Notes: generated by a model not told the origin, from the sequence alone. A stretch of DNA of 64,000 bases from Flavobacterium segetis (GCF_900129575.1 NZ_FQWE01000003.1:62001-126000), one strand, 5' to 3'. Shown: positions 35,056-44,267, counted from the stretch's first letter. A program made the numbers and translations.

Positions 35056-35430
35056 ATGTCAAAAAGTTTAATTTTAACTACAGGAATTTACGATATGATT
35101 AAAGATCATGTTAAAAGAAAAAAAGCAACTGCAATTCAAGAAGCAACTTTACTTGCACAGCTTAAAAACGCGAAACAAGTAACAAGAAAAGAACTACCAC
35201 TAGATGTTGTAAATATTGATACTCGTGCAACCATTAAATATTTAGACAACAATGAAGAAGAAGTTTTTACTTTTGTAGCGCCAGATAAAGCCAAGAAAAG
35301 AAACAACACGGAATCTATTATGTCCACAATGGGACTTGCTTTAGTAGGATATCAAGCTGGAGACACCCTTACTTGGTCGTTTGAGGAAGGTGAAAAAGAA
35401 ATAGAATTACTTAAAGTAGAGAAAATATAG
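35056..35430 (+). CDS. GreA/GreB C-terminal-domain family protein
   Basis: From the ATG at 35056 the product is 124 residues; an upstream frame to 34990 adds an unconserved extension. The C-terminal half (about 50-124) has the FKBP-like fold of GreA/GreB and Rnk: DTRATIKYLDNNEEEVFTFVAPDKA, STMGLALVGYQAGDTLTW and a final KEIELLKVEKI strand. The N-terminal part is short and basic (HVKRKKAT), not the long coiled coil of a true Gre factor. It may bind RNA polymerase or the ribosome without cleavage-stimulating activity, like Rnk-type regulators. A terminator follows. Confidence 0.85.
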   Translation: MSKSLILTTGIYDMIKDHVKRKKATAIQEATLLAQLKNAKQVTRKELPLDVVNIDTRATIKYLDNNEEEVFTFVAPDKAKKRNNTESIMSTMGLALVGYQAGDTLTWSFEEGEKEIELLKVEKI

Positions 35431-35460
35431 ATTTAATATTTTTACGAATCAATTGCTACC

Positions 35461-35503
35461 AAAAAAACAGTTTCGAATTTAATTTTGAGGCTGTTTTTTT
35501 ATT
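35461..35503 (+). terminator. terminator after the GreA/B-like gene
   Basis: AAAAAAACAG (35461-35470) pairs with CTGTTTTTTT (35491-35500) across a 20-nt loop. Nothing else is recognisable in the rest of the gap to 35792. Confidence 0.7.
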
Positions 35504-35792
35504 TTAATAATTTATATCGGTTGAATCTTAAACTTATAATTTAACGCCCCGCAAAATCTCTACTTTTAAAGATTTAATCATCAGTTGTAAACTGGTCGTA
35601 AAGTAACAATAGCCAAGAAAAAACACATCTCACTGCGATAAGTATTATAGAACTTGATTATACTTTAATTTCTTAAATAAATCTGTTTGCATTCATTTTA
35701 TCAATCTGTAAGGCATTACAATAATGATTCACGATTTAAATGTATAAACGATTATATTAATTTTATCCTTTATCTATCAATTCCTTTTTTTA

Positions 35793-36710
35793 TTAAATTG
35801 ATTTTATTAATTCATTCGTGAATAAGTCCTGCGTTCTAATTATAGAGTTTTCTAAATTGTTTTCAATCAACCAATTTAAAAATGAGTTGACTCTTTCCGG
35901 ATTCATAAACCCGCACTTATTATGATCTCCAAAATAACTGATTGTTGCGTTAAGTGCTTTTTCAAGATCAATATTTTCTTTATCATAAGAAGTTATGTAA
36001 AGGTTTAAAATCTCAATTACCTCCGACACATTTTCTTGTGCGTACAAATAACCTTTACGTGTTGCTTCCATAAAATTTATATAGAGTATTTTATTATTTT
36101 TTAGGTTATTTCGTTTTGTAATAATAACTGGAGAGTAGCCGTACGGAATGGAATAATCTTTGAGCGACCACTTATTTAAATCAATGTTTTTACTTTCAGC
36201 TTCTACGCCTTCCCAATTATTGAAGATCCAAGTTGCATCAGCCGTACCATCTAGTAACGTATTCCAAATGCCTAATTTATCCGGATAAACAATATTAAAA
36301 ATTCCCTTTCCACCATCCGTTTTAACAAGTTCTTTTACGATTTTGTCTTCATAACGAGCTTTATAAGAGGCGTACGTTTTCCCATCTAATGCTTTTGGAC
36401 TTTCTAATACAGTTGATTTTAAAGATGCAACACTGCTGATATCCTCTTGTAAAATTGCAAAGACTGCAATTGCGTCTACTGCATTTTCTTTATTGTTAAG
36501 GCTAATCACTGTCTCAAAAGGTGCTAGTACGAAGTCAGCAATGTCTAGCTCTAGTTTTTTACCAGGAGTAGTTTGATAATTATCAGTTACAGGATTGATA
36601 ATTACTAAGTCGATACCGTATTGCTCATAAATCCCCAATTCTTTTGCGATTAAAAGACCAATATGATTAACATTTGGAGTCCAATCTAAAGCAATTTTTA
36701 ATGTTTTCAT
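35793..36710 (-). CDS. NMT1/THI5-like substrate-binding-fold protein without signal peptide
   Basis: A 305-residue type II periplasmic-binding fold of the NMT1/THI5 family. It has LKIALDWTPNVNHIGLLIAKELGIYEQYGIDLVII at the N-terminus, DFVLAPFETVISL, and LLDGTADATWIFNNWEGVEAESK in the second lobe. Such proteins bind thiamine pyrimidine precursors for ABC import, or in yeast make the pyrimidine as THI5. This one starts directly with the mature fold, has no signal peptide or lipobox, and no ABC permease or ATPase genes are nearby. It also lacks the CCCFC motif of THI5. It is probably a cytoplasmic binding protein or enzyme; the ligand is unknown. Confidence 0.85.
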   Translation of the reverse strand: MKTLKIALDWTPNVNHIGLLIAKELGIYEQYGIDLVIINPVTDNYQTTPGKKLELDIADFVLAPFETVISLNNKENAVDAIAVFAILQEDISSVASLKSTVLESPKALDGKTYASYKARYEDKIVKELVKTDGGKGIFNIVYPDKLGIWNTLLDGTADATWIFNNWEGVEAESKNIDLNKWSLKDYSIPYGYSPVIITKRNNLKNNKILYINFMEATRKGYLYAQENVSEVIEILNLYITSYDKENIDLEKALNATISYFGDHNKCGFMNPERVNSFLNWLIENNLENSIIRTQDLFTNELIKSI

Positions 36711-37096
36711 CTACGTTTTATAAGATTAGTGTGTTTTATATTATTAATTTTTCAAAAAGTAAATTACGCCTATCAAATACAGATTATGATAGTCAAAAAA
36801 ATAAAGTTGCGGGCGCAAAATCGTAAAGGCAATAAAAGTACTGCTTTTCCTCAATAAAATTATTTGCTATTAACAAAATTGCACAAACTTTCTAGATGCT
36901 GATCTAAAGTCCATTTCTTGTATTTAATGTTTCAAATATATAAATTTGAAATTTAAATAATACTCCGAAGTTAGTGAGGGCTAAATACTTGAAGCTTGAC
37001 AAATGGAGAAGTTTGTTTCAATAAAAACGCTTTGCAACGTTTCTACCTTTGAGGATGTAAATATCAGTTTTAGACTGACGTTAAAGGCCTATCAAT
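36711..37096. other. intergenic region with no recognised gene
   Basis: AT-rich; the minus strand has TGTATTTG at 36774 (7 of 8 to TAnnTTTG), a possible promoter of the NMT1-like gene. I see no TPP riboswitch motifs here, nor any ORF that looks real. Confidence 0.45.
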
Positions 37097-37191
37097 ACAC
37101 GAAACCCTAGCCCTGATAGCAATGGAAATCCTTATTGGTTTTGCTTTCAAAAACAATAAGATTGAAATGGATAGCGGGAAATAGCTCCAGA
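37097..37191 (+). ncRNA. candidate structured RNA, Flavo-1-like
   Basis: The block from ACGAAACCCTAGCCCTGATA (from about 37099) to GCGGGAAATAGCTCC (ending 37188) resembles the conserved ends of a structured RNA I recall as Flavo-1, found across Flavobacteria. The middle forms a hairpin CTTATTG / CAATAAG (37131-37137 and 37153-37159) with inner TTTTG/CAAAA pairing, and TAGCCC near the left can pair with GGGAAATA or GCTCC partners on the right. The variable stem and fixed flanks fit a real RNA. The name is from memory and should be tested with a covariance model. Confidence 0.55.
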
Positions 37192-37250
37192 AAATAAAGT
37201 TCCTAGTAGATTGCTTCATTTCACGCAATGCCAATTACAAACAAATCATT

Positions 37251-37258
37251 TATATTTG
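37251..37258 (+). promoter_or_regulatory. -7 promoter element of asnS
   Basis: TATATTTG is a perfect TAnnTTTG 45 bp before the asnS ATG at 37304. It lies downstream of the possible start at 37211, ruling that out. Confidence 0.55.
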
Positions 37259-37303
37259 CATTTCGCTTACGAGACAATTTTTAATATCAACTATATCTAT
37301 AAA

Positions 37304-38740
37304 ATGAGACATACAAAAGTTAAAGACTTACTAAACAGTACAACTACTCTTCATGAAGTAAATGCAAAAGGATGGGTGAGAACTTTTAGAAACAATCAAT
37401 TTATTGCCTTAAACGATGGTTCAACCATTGATAATATTCAGTGTGTAGTAGATTTTGAGAATACGCCAGACGAAACATTGAAAAGAATTACTACTGGAGC
37501 AGCAATATCTGTGACAGGAACTTTGATTGAAAGCAAAGGCGCTGGACAAAAATTCGAAATTCAAGTTGTAAAACTCGAAATTCTGGGAGATTCTGATGCT
37601 GAAAAATTCCCAATACAACCAAAGAATAAACCAAGTCTTGATTTCTTGCGCGAAAATGCGCATTTAAGAGTGAGAACAAATATGTTTGGGGCGATTATGA
37701 GAGTGCGTTCTGTATTATCATACGCGGTTCATAGTTATTTCCAACAAAAAGGATTTGTATATGTAAATACTCCAATTATTACAGGATCTGACGCTGAAGG
37801 CGCTGGTGAAATGTTTAAAGTAACGGCTTTACCTTTTGACGGCACGCCAAGAACGTCAGATGGAAAGGTAGATTATAAAGAAGATTTCTTTGGAAAAGAA
37901 ACTAATTTGACTGTTTCTGGACAGTTAGAAGGCGAAACTTTTGCAATGGCTTTGGGCCAAATCTATACTTTTGGACCAACTTTTAGAGCAGAAAATTCTA
38001 ATACATCTCGTCACCTTGCTGAATTTTGGATGATTGAACCAGAAGTAGCATTCAATGATTTGAATGACAATATGGACTTAGCAGAAGATTTCATTCAGTA
38101 CGTGATTAAATACACGATGGATAAATGTCCTGAGGATTTAAAATTCTTAGAAGGACGTCTATTAGACGAAGAAAAATCAAAACCAGCTGCCGAAAGAAGC
38201 GAAATGCCTCTTTTAGAAAAATTAAATTTTGTACTAGAAAATAACTTCAAGCGTGTTTCATACACGGAAGCTATCGATATTTTGAGAGATTGTACTCCAA
38301 ATAAAAAAAAGAAGTTCAACTATATCATTAATGAATGGGGAGCTGATTTACAAAGCGAGCACGAGCGTTACTTAGTGGAGAAACACTTTAAATGTCCAGT
38401 AATCTTGTTTGATTACCCAGCTAATATTAAAGCATTTTACATGCGCTTGAACGAAGACGGAAAAACAGTTCGTGCAATGGATATTCTTTTTCCTGGAATT
38501 GGAGAAATTGTAGGTGGCTCTCAAAGGGAGGAGCGTTTTGATGTTTTAGTTGAGAAAATGAGAGCTTTAGGAATTGATGAGGAAGAATTATGGTGGTATT
38601 TAGACACGAGACGTTTTGGCTCTGCGGTTCACTCTGGTTTTGGTCTTGGATTTGAAAGATTAGTACTTTTTGTAACTGGAATGACAAATATTAGAGATGT
38701 AATTCCTTTTCCTAGAACACCACAAAACGCTGAATTTTAA
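37304..38740 (+). CDS. asnS: asparaginyl-tRNA synthetase
   Basis: A 478-residue class II synthetase. The N-terminal OB fold (about 15-105) binds the anticodon. The catalytic core has motif 2 [22 protein letters not shown] and motif 3 [15 protein letters not shown]. The long [20 protein letters not shown] block and the [21 protein letters not shown] block are AsnRS-type rather than AspRS-type. The start at 37304 follows the -7 element and gives the usual [10 protein letters not shown]. It is preceded by the structured RNA candidate and followed by the repeat-bordered GxxExxY pseudogene. Confidence 0.97.
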   Translation: MRHTKVKDLLNSTTTLHEVNAKGWVRTFRNNQFIALNDGSTIDNIQCVVDFENTPDETLKRITTGAAISVTGTLIESKGAGQKFEIQVVKLEILGDSDAEKFPIQPKNKPSLDFLRENAHLRVRTNMFGAIMRVRSVLSYAVHSYFQQKGFVYVNTPIITGSDAEGAGEMFKVTALPFDGTPRTSDGKVDYKEDFFGKETNLTVSGQLEGETFAMALGQIYTFGPTFRAENSNTSRHLAEFWMIEPEVAFNDLNDNMDLAEDFIQYVIKYTMDKCPEDLKFLEGRLLDEEKSKPAAERSEMPLLEKLNFVLENNFKRVSYTEAIDILRDCTPNKKKKFNYIINEWGADLQSEHERYLVEKHFKCPVILFDYPANIKAFYMRLNEDGKTVRAMDILFPGIGEIVGGSQREERFDVLVEKMRALGIDEEELWWYLDTRRFGSAVHSGFGLGFERLVLFVTGMTNIRDVIPFPRTPQNAEF

Positions 38741-38744
38741 TTTT

Positions 38745-38861
38745 CACCACAAAGTTACATTTGCCATAAAGTCGCTAAGACACTAAGTTGTTTTCACAAA
38801 TCAATAAGTGATTTAAAAGTAAGTCACTAAGTTTTTAAGATAAAGTAATCAATGAAAATTA
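38745..38861. repeat. left-flank CACCACAAAG / CGCTAAGACACTAAG repeat of the GxxExxY module
   Basis: The segment from TCACCACAAAGTTACATTTG through GTCGCTAAGACACTAAGTTG (to about 38790), with AAGTCACTAAGTTTTTAAG at 38821-38839, is built from short A/C/G words. These match, in opposite orientation, the TTTGCGCCTTTGCTTCTTAGTGGC repeats at 39289-39470 on the other side of the pseudogene. Confidence 0.55.
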
Positions 38862-38867
38862 AGAAAT

Positions 38868-39263
38868 ATGATTACAGCAAGAACGGAAGAAATAGCTAAA
38901 ATTATAGTAAATTCAGCCTATAAAGTTCATAAATAACTAGGAACTAGCTTACTAGAAAGAGTCTATGAAGTTTGTTTAGCTCATGAAATCAGCAAAGTTG
39001 GACTTGATGTAAAAAGACAAATAGATATACTAATCGTTTATGATGGAATAGAATTTAGCGAAGGTTTACGCCTTGATTTATTAGTTGAAGATTGTATTAT
39101 TTTAAAGATTAAAGCAGTTGAAACAATTAATCCTGTATGGCAAGCTCAAATTATTAGTCATTTGAAATTATTAAATAAAGACTTCGGTTTTCTGATAAAT
39201 TTTAATGTACCATTAATAAAAAGTGGTATCAAAAGATTCATAAACACAAAAAATAATTATTAA
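38868..39263 (+). pseudogene. GxxExxY-family protein interrupted by one in-frame stop codon
   Basis: ATG at 38868 opens a frame of 22 codons (ending SAYKVHK), stopped by TAA at 38934-38936. The same frame then continues without interruption to TAA at 39261. The second part reads LGTSLLERVYEVCLAHEI, carrying the family motif GxxExxY, then VYDGIEFSEGLRLDLLVED and WQAQIISHLKLLNKDFGFLINFNVPLIKSGIKRFI. The total of 131 codons is normal for this nuclease-like family of unknown function. A single substitution would restore it. There is no frameshift, so inactivation is recent or the stop is read through. The flanking repeats are inverted relative to each other. Confidence 0.85.
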
Positions 39264-39288
39264 ATACTTAATACAATTAGTATATAAA

Positions 39289-39470
39289 ACTTTGTGTATT
39301 AATGGTAAAAAACAAAACAAATTAGTGCCTTGATAAATAAAAAAATCAAATAAAACTTTGCTCCTTTGCATCTTAGTAGCAAAAAAACAAAATAAATTAG
39401 TGCCTTTATAAATAAAAACTTTGCGCCTTTGCTTCTTAGTGGCAAAAAAACAAAACAAATTAGTGCCTTA
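39289..39470 (+). repeat. three tandem copies of a 63-66-bp repeat in front of rpoN
   Basis: Copies start at 39289, 39355 and 39418, each running from ACTTTG through CTTAGTGGC-like sequence and AAAAACAAAACAAATTAGTG to GCCT(T)TATAAATAAA. Copies two and three differ at only a few positions over 53 bp; copy one is shorter and more divergent. The last copy ends 2 bp before the rpoN ATG, so it forms the rpoN leader. Confidence 0.8.
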
Positions 39471-39472
39471 TT

Positions 39473-40939
39473 ATGCTAAAGCAATTCCTAAATTTAAAAT
39501 TATCACAGAAATTATCTCCACAACAGATACAGTTGATGAAGTTAATTCAATTGCCTACGCAAGCTTTCGAACAACGTTTATTAGAAGAAATGAACGAGAA
39601 CCCCGCTCTTGAAGCAGGAAAAGAAGAAGATGATTTCGAAAAAGACGAATTTGAAAATGAAGATTACGATGATTATGATGATGCTGAATCAGAACGAATT
39701 GATGCCGAAGATATCAACATAGACGAATATTTGAGCAACGACGAAACTCCAGATTATAAAACACAAGCAAATAATTATAGTGATGACGATGAAGATCGCG
39801 AAACACCTTTTGCTGCGCCAGTTAGTTTTCATCAAGATTTAATCAATCAACTGAACACCTTTATATTAAATGATGAGGAGCGCGAGATCGCAGAATTCCT
39901 TGTTGGAAGTATTGATGACATGGGTTACATTCGCCGCAGTGTTTCTGATATGGTTGATGACATGGCCTTCACACAAGGTATCTATACTGATGAAGAAAAG
40001 GTAGAGAAAATGATGCATGTCATTCATGAATTAGAACCTTCGGGAGTGGGCGCACGTGACTTGCAAGAATGTTTATTGTTGCAATTAAAACATAAAACAC
40101 CTACAGAATCTGTAGAACTAGCGACTGATATAATCGAAAATCAGTTTGATGCCTTTACTAAAAAGCATTACGATAAGTTAATTCAAAAATACGGCGTTTC
40201 TACTGAGCAACTTAAAAAAGCGGTTCATGAAATAGAAAAGCTAAATCCAAAACCAGGAGGTGCATTTACAGGAAATAACAAAATTACTGAAAACGTAGTT
40301 CCAGATTTTGCTATTCGTATTGTTGATGGCGAACTAGAATTAACCTTAAACGGAAGAAACGCTCCCACCCTGCACGTTTCCAAAGATTATCAGGAAATGA
40401 TGCAGACTTACAAGGATTCTCGTGATAAATCAGCCCAACAAAAAGACGCAGTACAATTTATCAAGCAAAAATTAGACTCGGCTAAATGGTTTATCGACGC
40501 TATTCGTCAACGTCAAGAAACTCTATTTGTTACCATGAATGCTATTATGCATTATCAAGAGGAGTTTTTCTTAGATGGCGATGAAACGAAGTTGAAACCC
40601 ATGATTTTGAAGGACATCGCTGATATGGTAAACTTGGATATTTCGACGATTTCGCGTGTAGCAAACAGTAAATATGTAGAAACACCTTATGGTACAAAGT
40701 TGATAAAAGAATTTTTTTCTGAATCAATGAAAAACGATCAAGGAGAAGATGTTTCTACCTTAGAAATCAAAAAAATTCTCCAAAATACCATTGAAGAAGA
40801 GGATAAGAAAAAACCACTTCCTGACGATCAATTGGCCGAAATATTAAAAGACAAAGGATATCCAATAGCAAGAAGAACAATAGCTAAATACAGAGAACAA
40901 CTTGATATTCCTGTTGCAAGGATGCGAAAGAAAATCTAA
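39473..40939 (+). CDS. rpoN: RNA polymerase sigma-54 factor
   Basis: A 488-residue sigma factor of the RpoN family. Region I (LKLSQKLSPQQIQLMKLIQLP, residues 8-28, then NPALE) contacts activators. An acidic linker with runs of Asp/Glu (about 50-110) forms region II. The core-binding and helix-turn-helix part contains PSGVGARDLQECLLLQL and LKDIADMVNLDISTISRV. The RpoN box is ARRTIAKYRE (466-475). Sigma-54 needs an AAA+ activator; none is in this window. The start lies immediately downstream of tandem 63-bp repeats, an odd leader that could affect expression. Confidence 0.96.
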   Translation: MLKQFLNLKLSQKLSPQQIQLMKLIQLPTQAFEQRLLEEMNENPALEAGKEEDDFEKDEFENEDYDDYDDAESERIDAEDINIDEYLSNDETPDYKTQANNYSDDDEDRETPFAAPVSFHQDLINQLNTFILNDEEREIAEFLVGSIDDMGYIRRSVSDMVDDMAFTQGIYTDEEKVEKMMHVIHELEPSGVGARDLQECLLLQLKHKTPTESVELATDIIENQFDAFTKKHYDKLIQKYGVSTEQLKKAVHEIEKLNPKPGGAFTGNNKITENVVPDFAIRIVDGELELTLNGRNAPTLHVSKDYQEMMQTYKDSRDKSAQQKDAVQFIKQKLDSAKWFIDAIRQRQETLFVTMNAIMHYQEEFFLDGDETKLKPMILKDIADMVNLDISTISRVANSKYVETPYGTKLIKEFFSESMKNDQGEDVSTLEIKKILQNTIEEEDKKKPLPDDQLAEILKDKGYPIARRTIAKYREQLDIPVARMRKKI

Positions 40940-41082
40940 GATAATTTATTTGTGTAATTTTTAAGTGTTAGTGAGCACTGTTTACTAAATAAAACTCTTA
41001 ATCTTATCAGTACTTTTACAAATTCATAGATAATAACTCAAATGAATTTAAAAAAATATTATTTTTATAAAAACACTTAGAT

Positions 41083-42195
41083 ATGAATTTGAGCTATTGG
41101 GAACTGAAAAATTGGTTTACAAATGTTGATTATACAATTGTAGGTAGCGGAATTGTAGGTTTACATGCTGCTTTACGTCTTCGTGAAAATTTTCCTAACA
41201 GCAAAATTTTAATTTTGGAAAAAGGAATGTTGCCGCAAGGCGCAAGTACTAAAAATGCTGGTTTTGCTTGTTTTGGAAGTATTTCTGAAATAATAGATGA
41301 CTTAAAATCACACACTGAAGAAGAGGTTGTCACCCTGATTGAAAAGCGTTGGAAAGGTCTACAATTGCTTAGAAAAAGGCTTGGCGATAAAGCGATTGAT
41401 TTTAAACCTTATGGCGGTTATGAGCTTTTTTTAAAAGCAGATGAAAATAGCTATAACAATTGTTTACAAAAAATTCCTTTCATAAATGATATTTTAAATC
41501 CGCTTTTTAAGGCGAATGTGTTTGCCAAAGAAATAGATTCTTTTCAGTTTTCAAGTATTCATGAATATTTGATTTTTAATCCTTTTGAAGCTCAAATTGA
41601 TACTGGAAATATGATGCATGAATTGATGAAAAATGCAATATCTGAAAATATTTTAATACTTAACCAGCAAATTGTCACTGGATATCTTGATAAAGAGAAA
41701 CATGTAGAAGTTGCGCTAAACGACTTTAATTTTATTACAAAAAAGCTTTTGTTTGCTACAAATGGATTTGCCAGCACTCTAACAAATAGTGACGTAAAAC
41801 CTGCTAGAGCACAAGTTCTTATAACTGAGCCAATTGAAAATTTAGATATTAAGGGTACTTTTCATCTAGATGAAGGATACTACTATTTTAGAAATATAGG
41901 AAATCGCATCTTACTTGGCGGTGGTAGAAATTTAGATTTTGAAACAGAAAATACAAGTGAATTTGGGCAAACACAATTAGTACAAACTAAATTGGAGCAA
42001 TTATTAAAAGAAGTAATTTTGCCAACAAGAGATTTTAAAATAGCCCATCGTTGGAGCGGAATAATGGGTGTAGGAACAACTAAAAACCCAATTGTTAACC
42101 AGCTATCAGAAAATGTTTATTGCGGAGTAAGGCTGGGCGGAATGGGAGTTGCAATAGGAAGTATAATAGGAACAGAATTAGCAGATTTGATATAA
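41083..42195 (+). CDS. FAD-dependent oxidoreductase (DAO family)
   Basis: The 370-residue flavoprotein has a dinucleotide-binding motif [19 protein letters not shown] (about 18-36), the Glu that binds ribose (LILEKG), [12 protein letters not shown] and a C-terminal [19 protein letters not shown] and [13 protein letters not shown]. These are features of the D-amino-acid oxidase / glycine oxidase fold. It would oxidise an amine or amino acid; the substrate is unknown. Its TAA overlaps the ATG of mtgA (TAATG at 42193-42197), so the two are translationally coupled. Confidence 0.9.
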   Translation: MNLSYWELKNWFTNVDYTIVGSGIVGLHAALRLRENFPNSKILILEKGMLPQGASTKNAGFACFGSISEIIDDLKSHTEEEVVTLIEKRWKGLQLLRKRLGDKAIDFKPYGGYELFLKADENSYNNCLQKIPFINDILNPLFKANVFAKEIDSFQFSSIHEYLIFNPFEAQIDTGNMMHELMKNAISENILILNQQIVTGYLDKEKHVEVALNDFNFITKKLLFATNGFASTLTNSDVKPARAQVLITEPIENLDIKGTFHLDEGYYYFRNIGNRILLGGGRNLDFETENTSEFGQTQLVQTKLEQLLKEVILPTRDFKIAHRWSGIMGVGTTKNPIVNQLSENVYCGVRLGGMGVAIGSIIGTELADLI

Positions 42196-42935
42196 TGGCA
42201 ACAAAAATTACCCAAAAAAGAAATAAATCAACCGTTAAGAAAGAGCCCACTACTTTTTTAAGCAAATTATCTCGATTTTTGTTTAAAGTACTTTTATGGT
42301 TTTTTGGTGTTTCCTTATTTCTGGTAGTGTTTTTTAAATTCGTACCGGTTGTGTTTACTCCTTTAATGGTTATTCGTATGATAGAAAATAAAACAGCGGA
42401 TAAAGAAGTTTTTTTCAATCATGATTGGGAACCGTTAGATAAAATATCCATGAATTTGCAAAAGGCAGTAATAGCTAGCGAAGATGGAAATTTCTTGAAG
42501 CACAATGGTTTTGATTTTACTGCCATGCAGAAAGCATATAAAAGTAACGAAAGAGGCAGACGAATTAAGGGCGGAAGTACCATATCACAACAAACGGCCA
42601 AAAATGTTTTCTTGTGGCAAGGACGTAGTTATTTTCGCAAAGGTCTAGAAGCGTATTTCACTGTATTAATAGAAATAATTTGGGGCAAGGAACGAATCAT
42701 GGAGGTATACTTAAACAGCATAGAAATGGGGGATGGCATCTATGGTGCACAAGCCGCAACACAACATTGGTATCGTAAAGACGCTGCCTCATTGACTCCA
42801 ATCCAAGCTGCCGGAATTGCTGCTATATTACCGAACCCAAGAAAGTTTAAAGCCACTAGCTCTTCTTCGTATATAAATAATAGAAAAGCTAAAATTGTCC
42901 GAGTAATGAGGCAAGTTGGAAAAGTCACCTATTAA
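42195..42935 (+). CDS. mtgA: monofunctional peptidoglycan glycosyltransferase
   Basis: From the ATG at 42195 the product is 246 residues, with one N-terminal membrane helix (about 30-55) and a GT51 transglycosylase domain. The motifs are [14 protein letters not shown] (catalytic Glu), [44 protein letters not shown] and ILPNPRKF. It polymerises lipid II glycan strands and has no transpeptidase domain. An upstream start at 42120 would overlap the FAD gene by 75 nt and is not likely. Confidence 0.95.
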   Translation: MATKITQKRNKSTVKKEPTTFLSKLSRFLFKVLLWFFGVSLFLVVFFKFVPVVFTPLMVIRMIENKTADKEVFFNHDWEPLDKISMNLQKAVIASEDGNFLKHNGFDFTAMQKAYKSNERGRRIKGGSTISQQTAKNVFLWQGRSYFRKGLEAYFTVLIEIIWGKERIMEVYLNSIEMGDGIYGAQAATQHWYRKDAASLTPIQAAGIAAILPNPRKFKATSSSSYINNRKAKIVRVMRQVGKVTY

Positions 42936-43080
42936 ATTTTTATTTAGTGCAATTTTCGATTTACAAAGAAATGTAACATTCACTTATCAAACGTGCGAAG
43001 TAATTATAATTTTTTGAATAATAAAAATGACTAACCACTTTCTTTTCATACTGGAAAGGTACTTTTAATCATTATTATAT

Positions 43081-43088
43081 TATATTTG
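43081..43088 (+). promoter_or_regulatory. -7 promoter element of the tRNA-Ala gene
   Basis: TATATTTG is a perfect TAnnTTTG ending 10 bp before the first base of the mature tRNA. Confidence 0.55.
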
Positions 43089-43098
43089 CGACATAATT

Positions 43099-43172
43099 GG
43101 GGGATTAGCTCATTTGGCTAGAGTGCTTGCCTGGCAGGCAAGAGGTGACCGGTTCGAATCCGGTATTCTCCA
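43099..43172 (+). tRNA. tRNA-Ala (anticodon GGC)
   Basis: The cloverleaf is complete. Acceptor GGGGGAT pairs with ATTCTCC, including G-U pairs. The D stem is GCTC/GAGT and the anticodon stem CTTGC/GCAAG, with loop CTGGCAG giving anticodon GGC. The T arm is ACCGG-TTCGAAT-CCGGT and the discriminator base is A. CCA is not encoded. It reads GCC and GCT alanine codons. Confidence 0.95.
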
Positions 43173-43184
43173 CTAAAACCTAAC

Positions 43185-43214
43185 GGCTTTGCAGCAATGC
43201 AAAGCCTTTTTTAT
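43185..43214 (+). terminator. terminator of the tRNA-Ala gene
   Basis: A perfect 9-bp stem, GGCTTTGCA (43185-43193) with TGCAAAGCC (43198-43206), closes a GCAA tetraloop. A T run follows. Confidence 0.9.
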
Positions 43215-43313
43215 TTTCTAGGCCTATCACTTTACAAATTGAAAAACTTGATATTATTTAAAAAAATCGTTCATTCCTCATTATATTTCTAACTTTACAC
43301 CAAAATCCCTACT

Positions 43314-44081
43314 ATGGCATTAGAAAATGTAAAAGGTTCTCTCCTAACAACAATTGAAAATAAAATTGCAACCATTACTTTTAGTCATCCTGCTAGTAAC
43401 TCTTTTCCAAGAGAATTACTGGACAGACTTACTGCTGAATTTGAAAAGTTGAGCATTAATAATTCCGTTTCAGTTATCATAATTCAAAGTGAAGGGACGG
43501 GCGCTTTTTGTGCTGGTGCATCATTTGACGAGCTTTTAGCAGTTACTAATCAATCAGAAGGCACTAATTTTTTCTCTGGATTCGCAAATTTGATCAACGC
43601 AATGCGAACCTGTACAAAGTTAATAATTGGACGCATTCATGGAAAGGCGGTTGGCGGCGGAGTAGGAATAGCTTGTGCTTGCGATTATGCAATAGCTACA
43701 ACAAATGCTTCTATAAAATTATCAGAGTTAGCAATAGGAATTGGTCCATTTGTAATTGAACCTGTTGTTTCCAGAAAAATAGGAAAAACTGCAATGAGCG
43801 AAATGACATTGGCAGCGCAAGAATGGAAATCGGCTGATTGGGCTTTCGCAAAAGGTTTATATGCAAATACAGTTGAAACAATTGAACAACTTGATAGCGC
43901 CATTACTGATTTTAGCAGTAAGTTATCAAATTATAACCCCGAAGCTTTATTAGAAATGAAAAAAGTATTTTGGGAAGGAACTGAAAATTGGGACACACTT
44001 TTATTAGATCGCGCTGCCATTTCAGGTAAATTAGTTCTTTCTGATTTTACTAAAAATGCATTACTGCAATTTAAAAAATAA
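43314..44081 (+). CDS. enoyl-CoA hydratase/isomerase family protein
   Basis: A 255-residue crotonase-fold enzyme. ITFSHPASNSFPRELLDRL, GTGAFCAGASFDELLA (the first oxyanion-hole segment) and IIGRIHGKAVGGGVGIACACDYAIA (second oxyanion segment) are present. The usual catalytic Glu positions appear as LSELAIGIGPFVIEPVV. Crotonases hydrate, isomerise or cleave acyl-CoA thioesters; the exact reaction cannot be read off. It is not in a beta-oxidation operon here; a small membrane-protein gene follows 7 nt later. Confidence 0.9.
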   Translation: MALENVKGSLLTTIENKIATITFSHPASNSFPRELLDRLTAEFEKLSINNSVSVIIIQSEGTGAFCAGASFDELLAVTNQSEGTNFFSGFANLINAMRTCTKLIIGRIHGKAVGGGVGIACACDYAIATTNASIKLSELAIGIGPFVIEPVVSRKIGKTAMSEMTLAAQEWKSADWAFAKGLYANTVETIEQLDSAITDFSSKLSNYNPEALLEMKKVFWEGTENWDTLLLDRAAISGKLVLSDFTKNALLQFKK

Positions 44082-44088
44082 CACCATT

Positions 44089-44259
44089 ATGATTTTTTCA
44101 CTTGTTCAAAAAGTAAATATCGAAGAGAAATTAAGAAATGCAACGGATAGCGGCTACCAAATTGGTGTTGTAATTGGGTCGTTTATTCCTTTCGTCGTTT
44201 TAATTTTGCTAGCCTACTGGATGTATACAAGCGCAAAAAAAAGAGACAAAGAAATTTAA
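44089..44259 (+). CDS. small single-pass membrane protein of unknown function
   Basis: From the ATG at 44089 the product is 56 residues: an amphipathic N-terminal segment, one strong transmembrane helix (IGVVIGSFIPFVVLILLAYWMY, about 25-46) and a basic tail KKRDKEI. It starts 7 nt after the hydratase stop codon, so it shares that transcript. An in-frame start at 44056 overlaps the hydratase gene and is less likely. I do not recognise a family. Confidence 0.7.
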   Translation: MIFSLVQKVNIEEKLRNATDSGYQIGVVIGSFIPFVVLILLAYWMYTSAKKRDKEI

Positions 44260-44267
44260 TTATTCAC

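Noticed and set aside
36711..37303. TPP riboswitch for the NMT1/THI5-like gene
   Set aside because: The conserved CTGAGA and ACCTGATC-type motifs are not found on the minus strand upstream of the gene, and the structured element there has the opposite orientation and a different sequence.
39213..39458. 81-residue ORF on the minus strand
   Set aside because: It is only the repeat units read in reverse, giving repeated Phe/Lys-rich peptides; it is not a gene.
39289..39470. CRISPR array in front of rpoN
   Set aside because: The units are about 63 bp, directly abutting, and have no unique spacers of constant size; there are no cas genes.
43115..43132. Sigma-54 -24/-12 promoter match TTGGCTAGAGTGCTTGC
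   Set aside because: It lies inside the tRNA-Ala gene, and the GG to GC spacing is off by one base.
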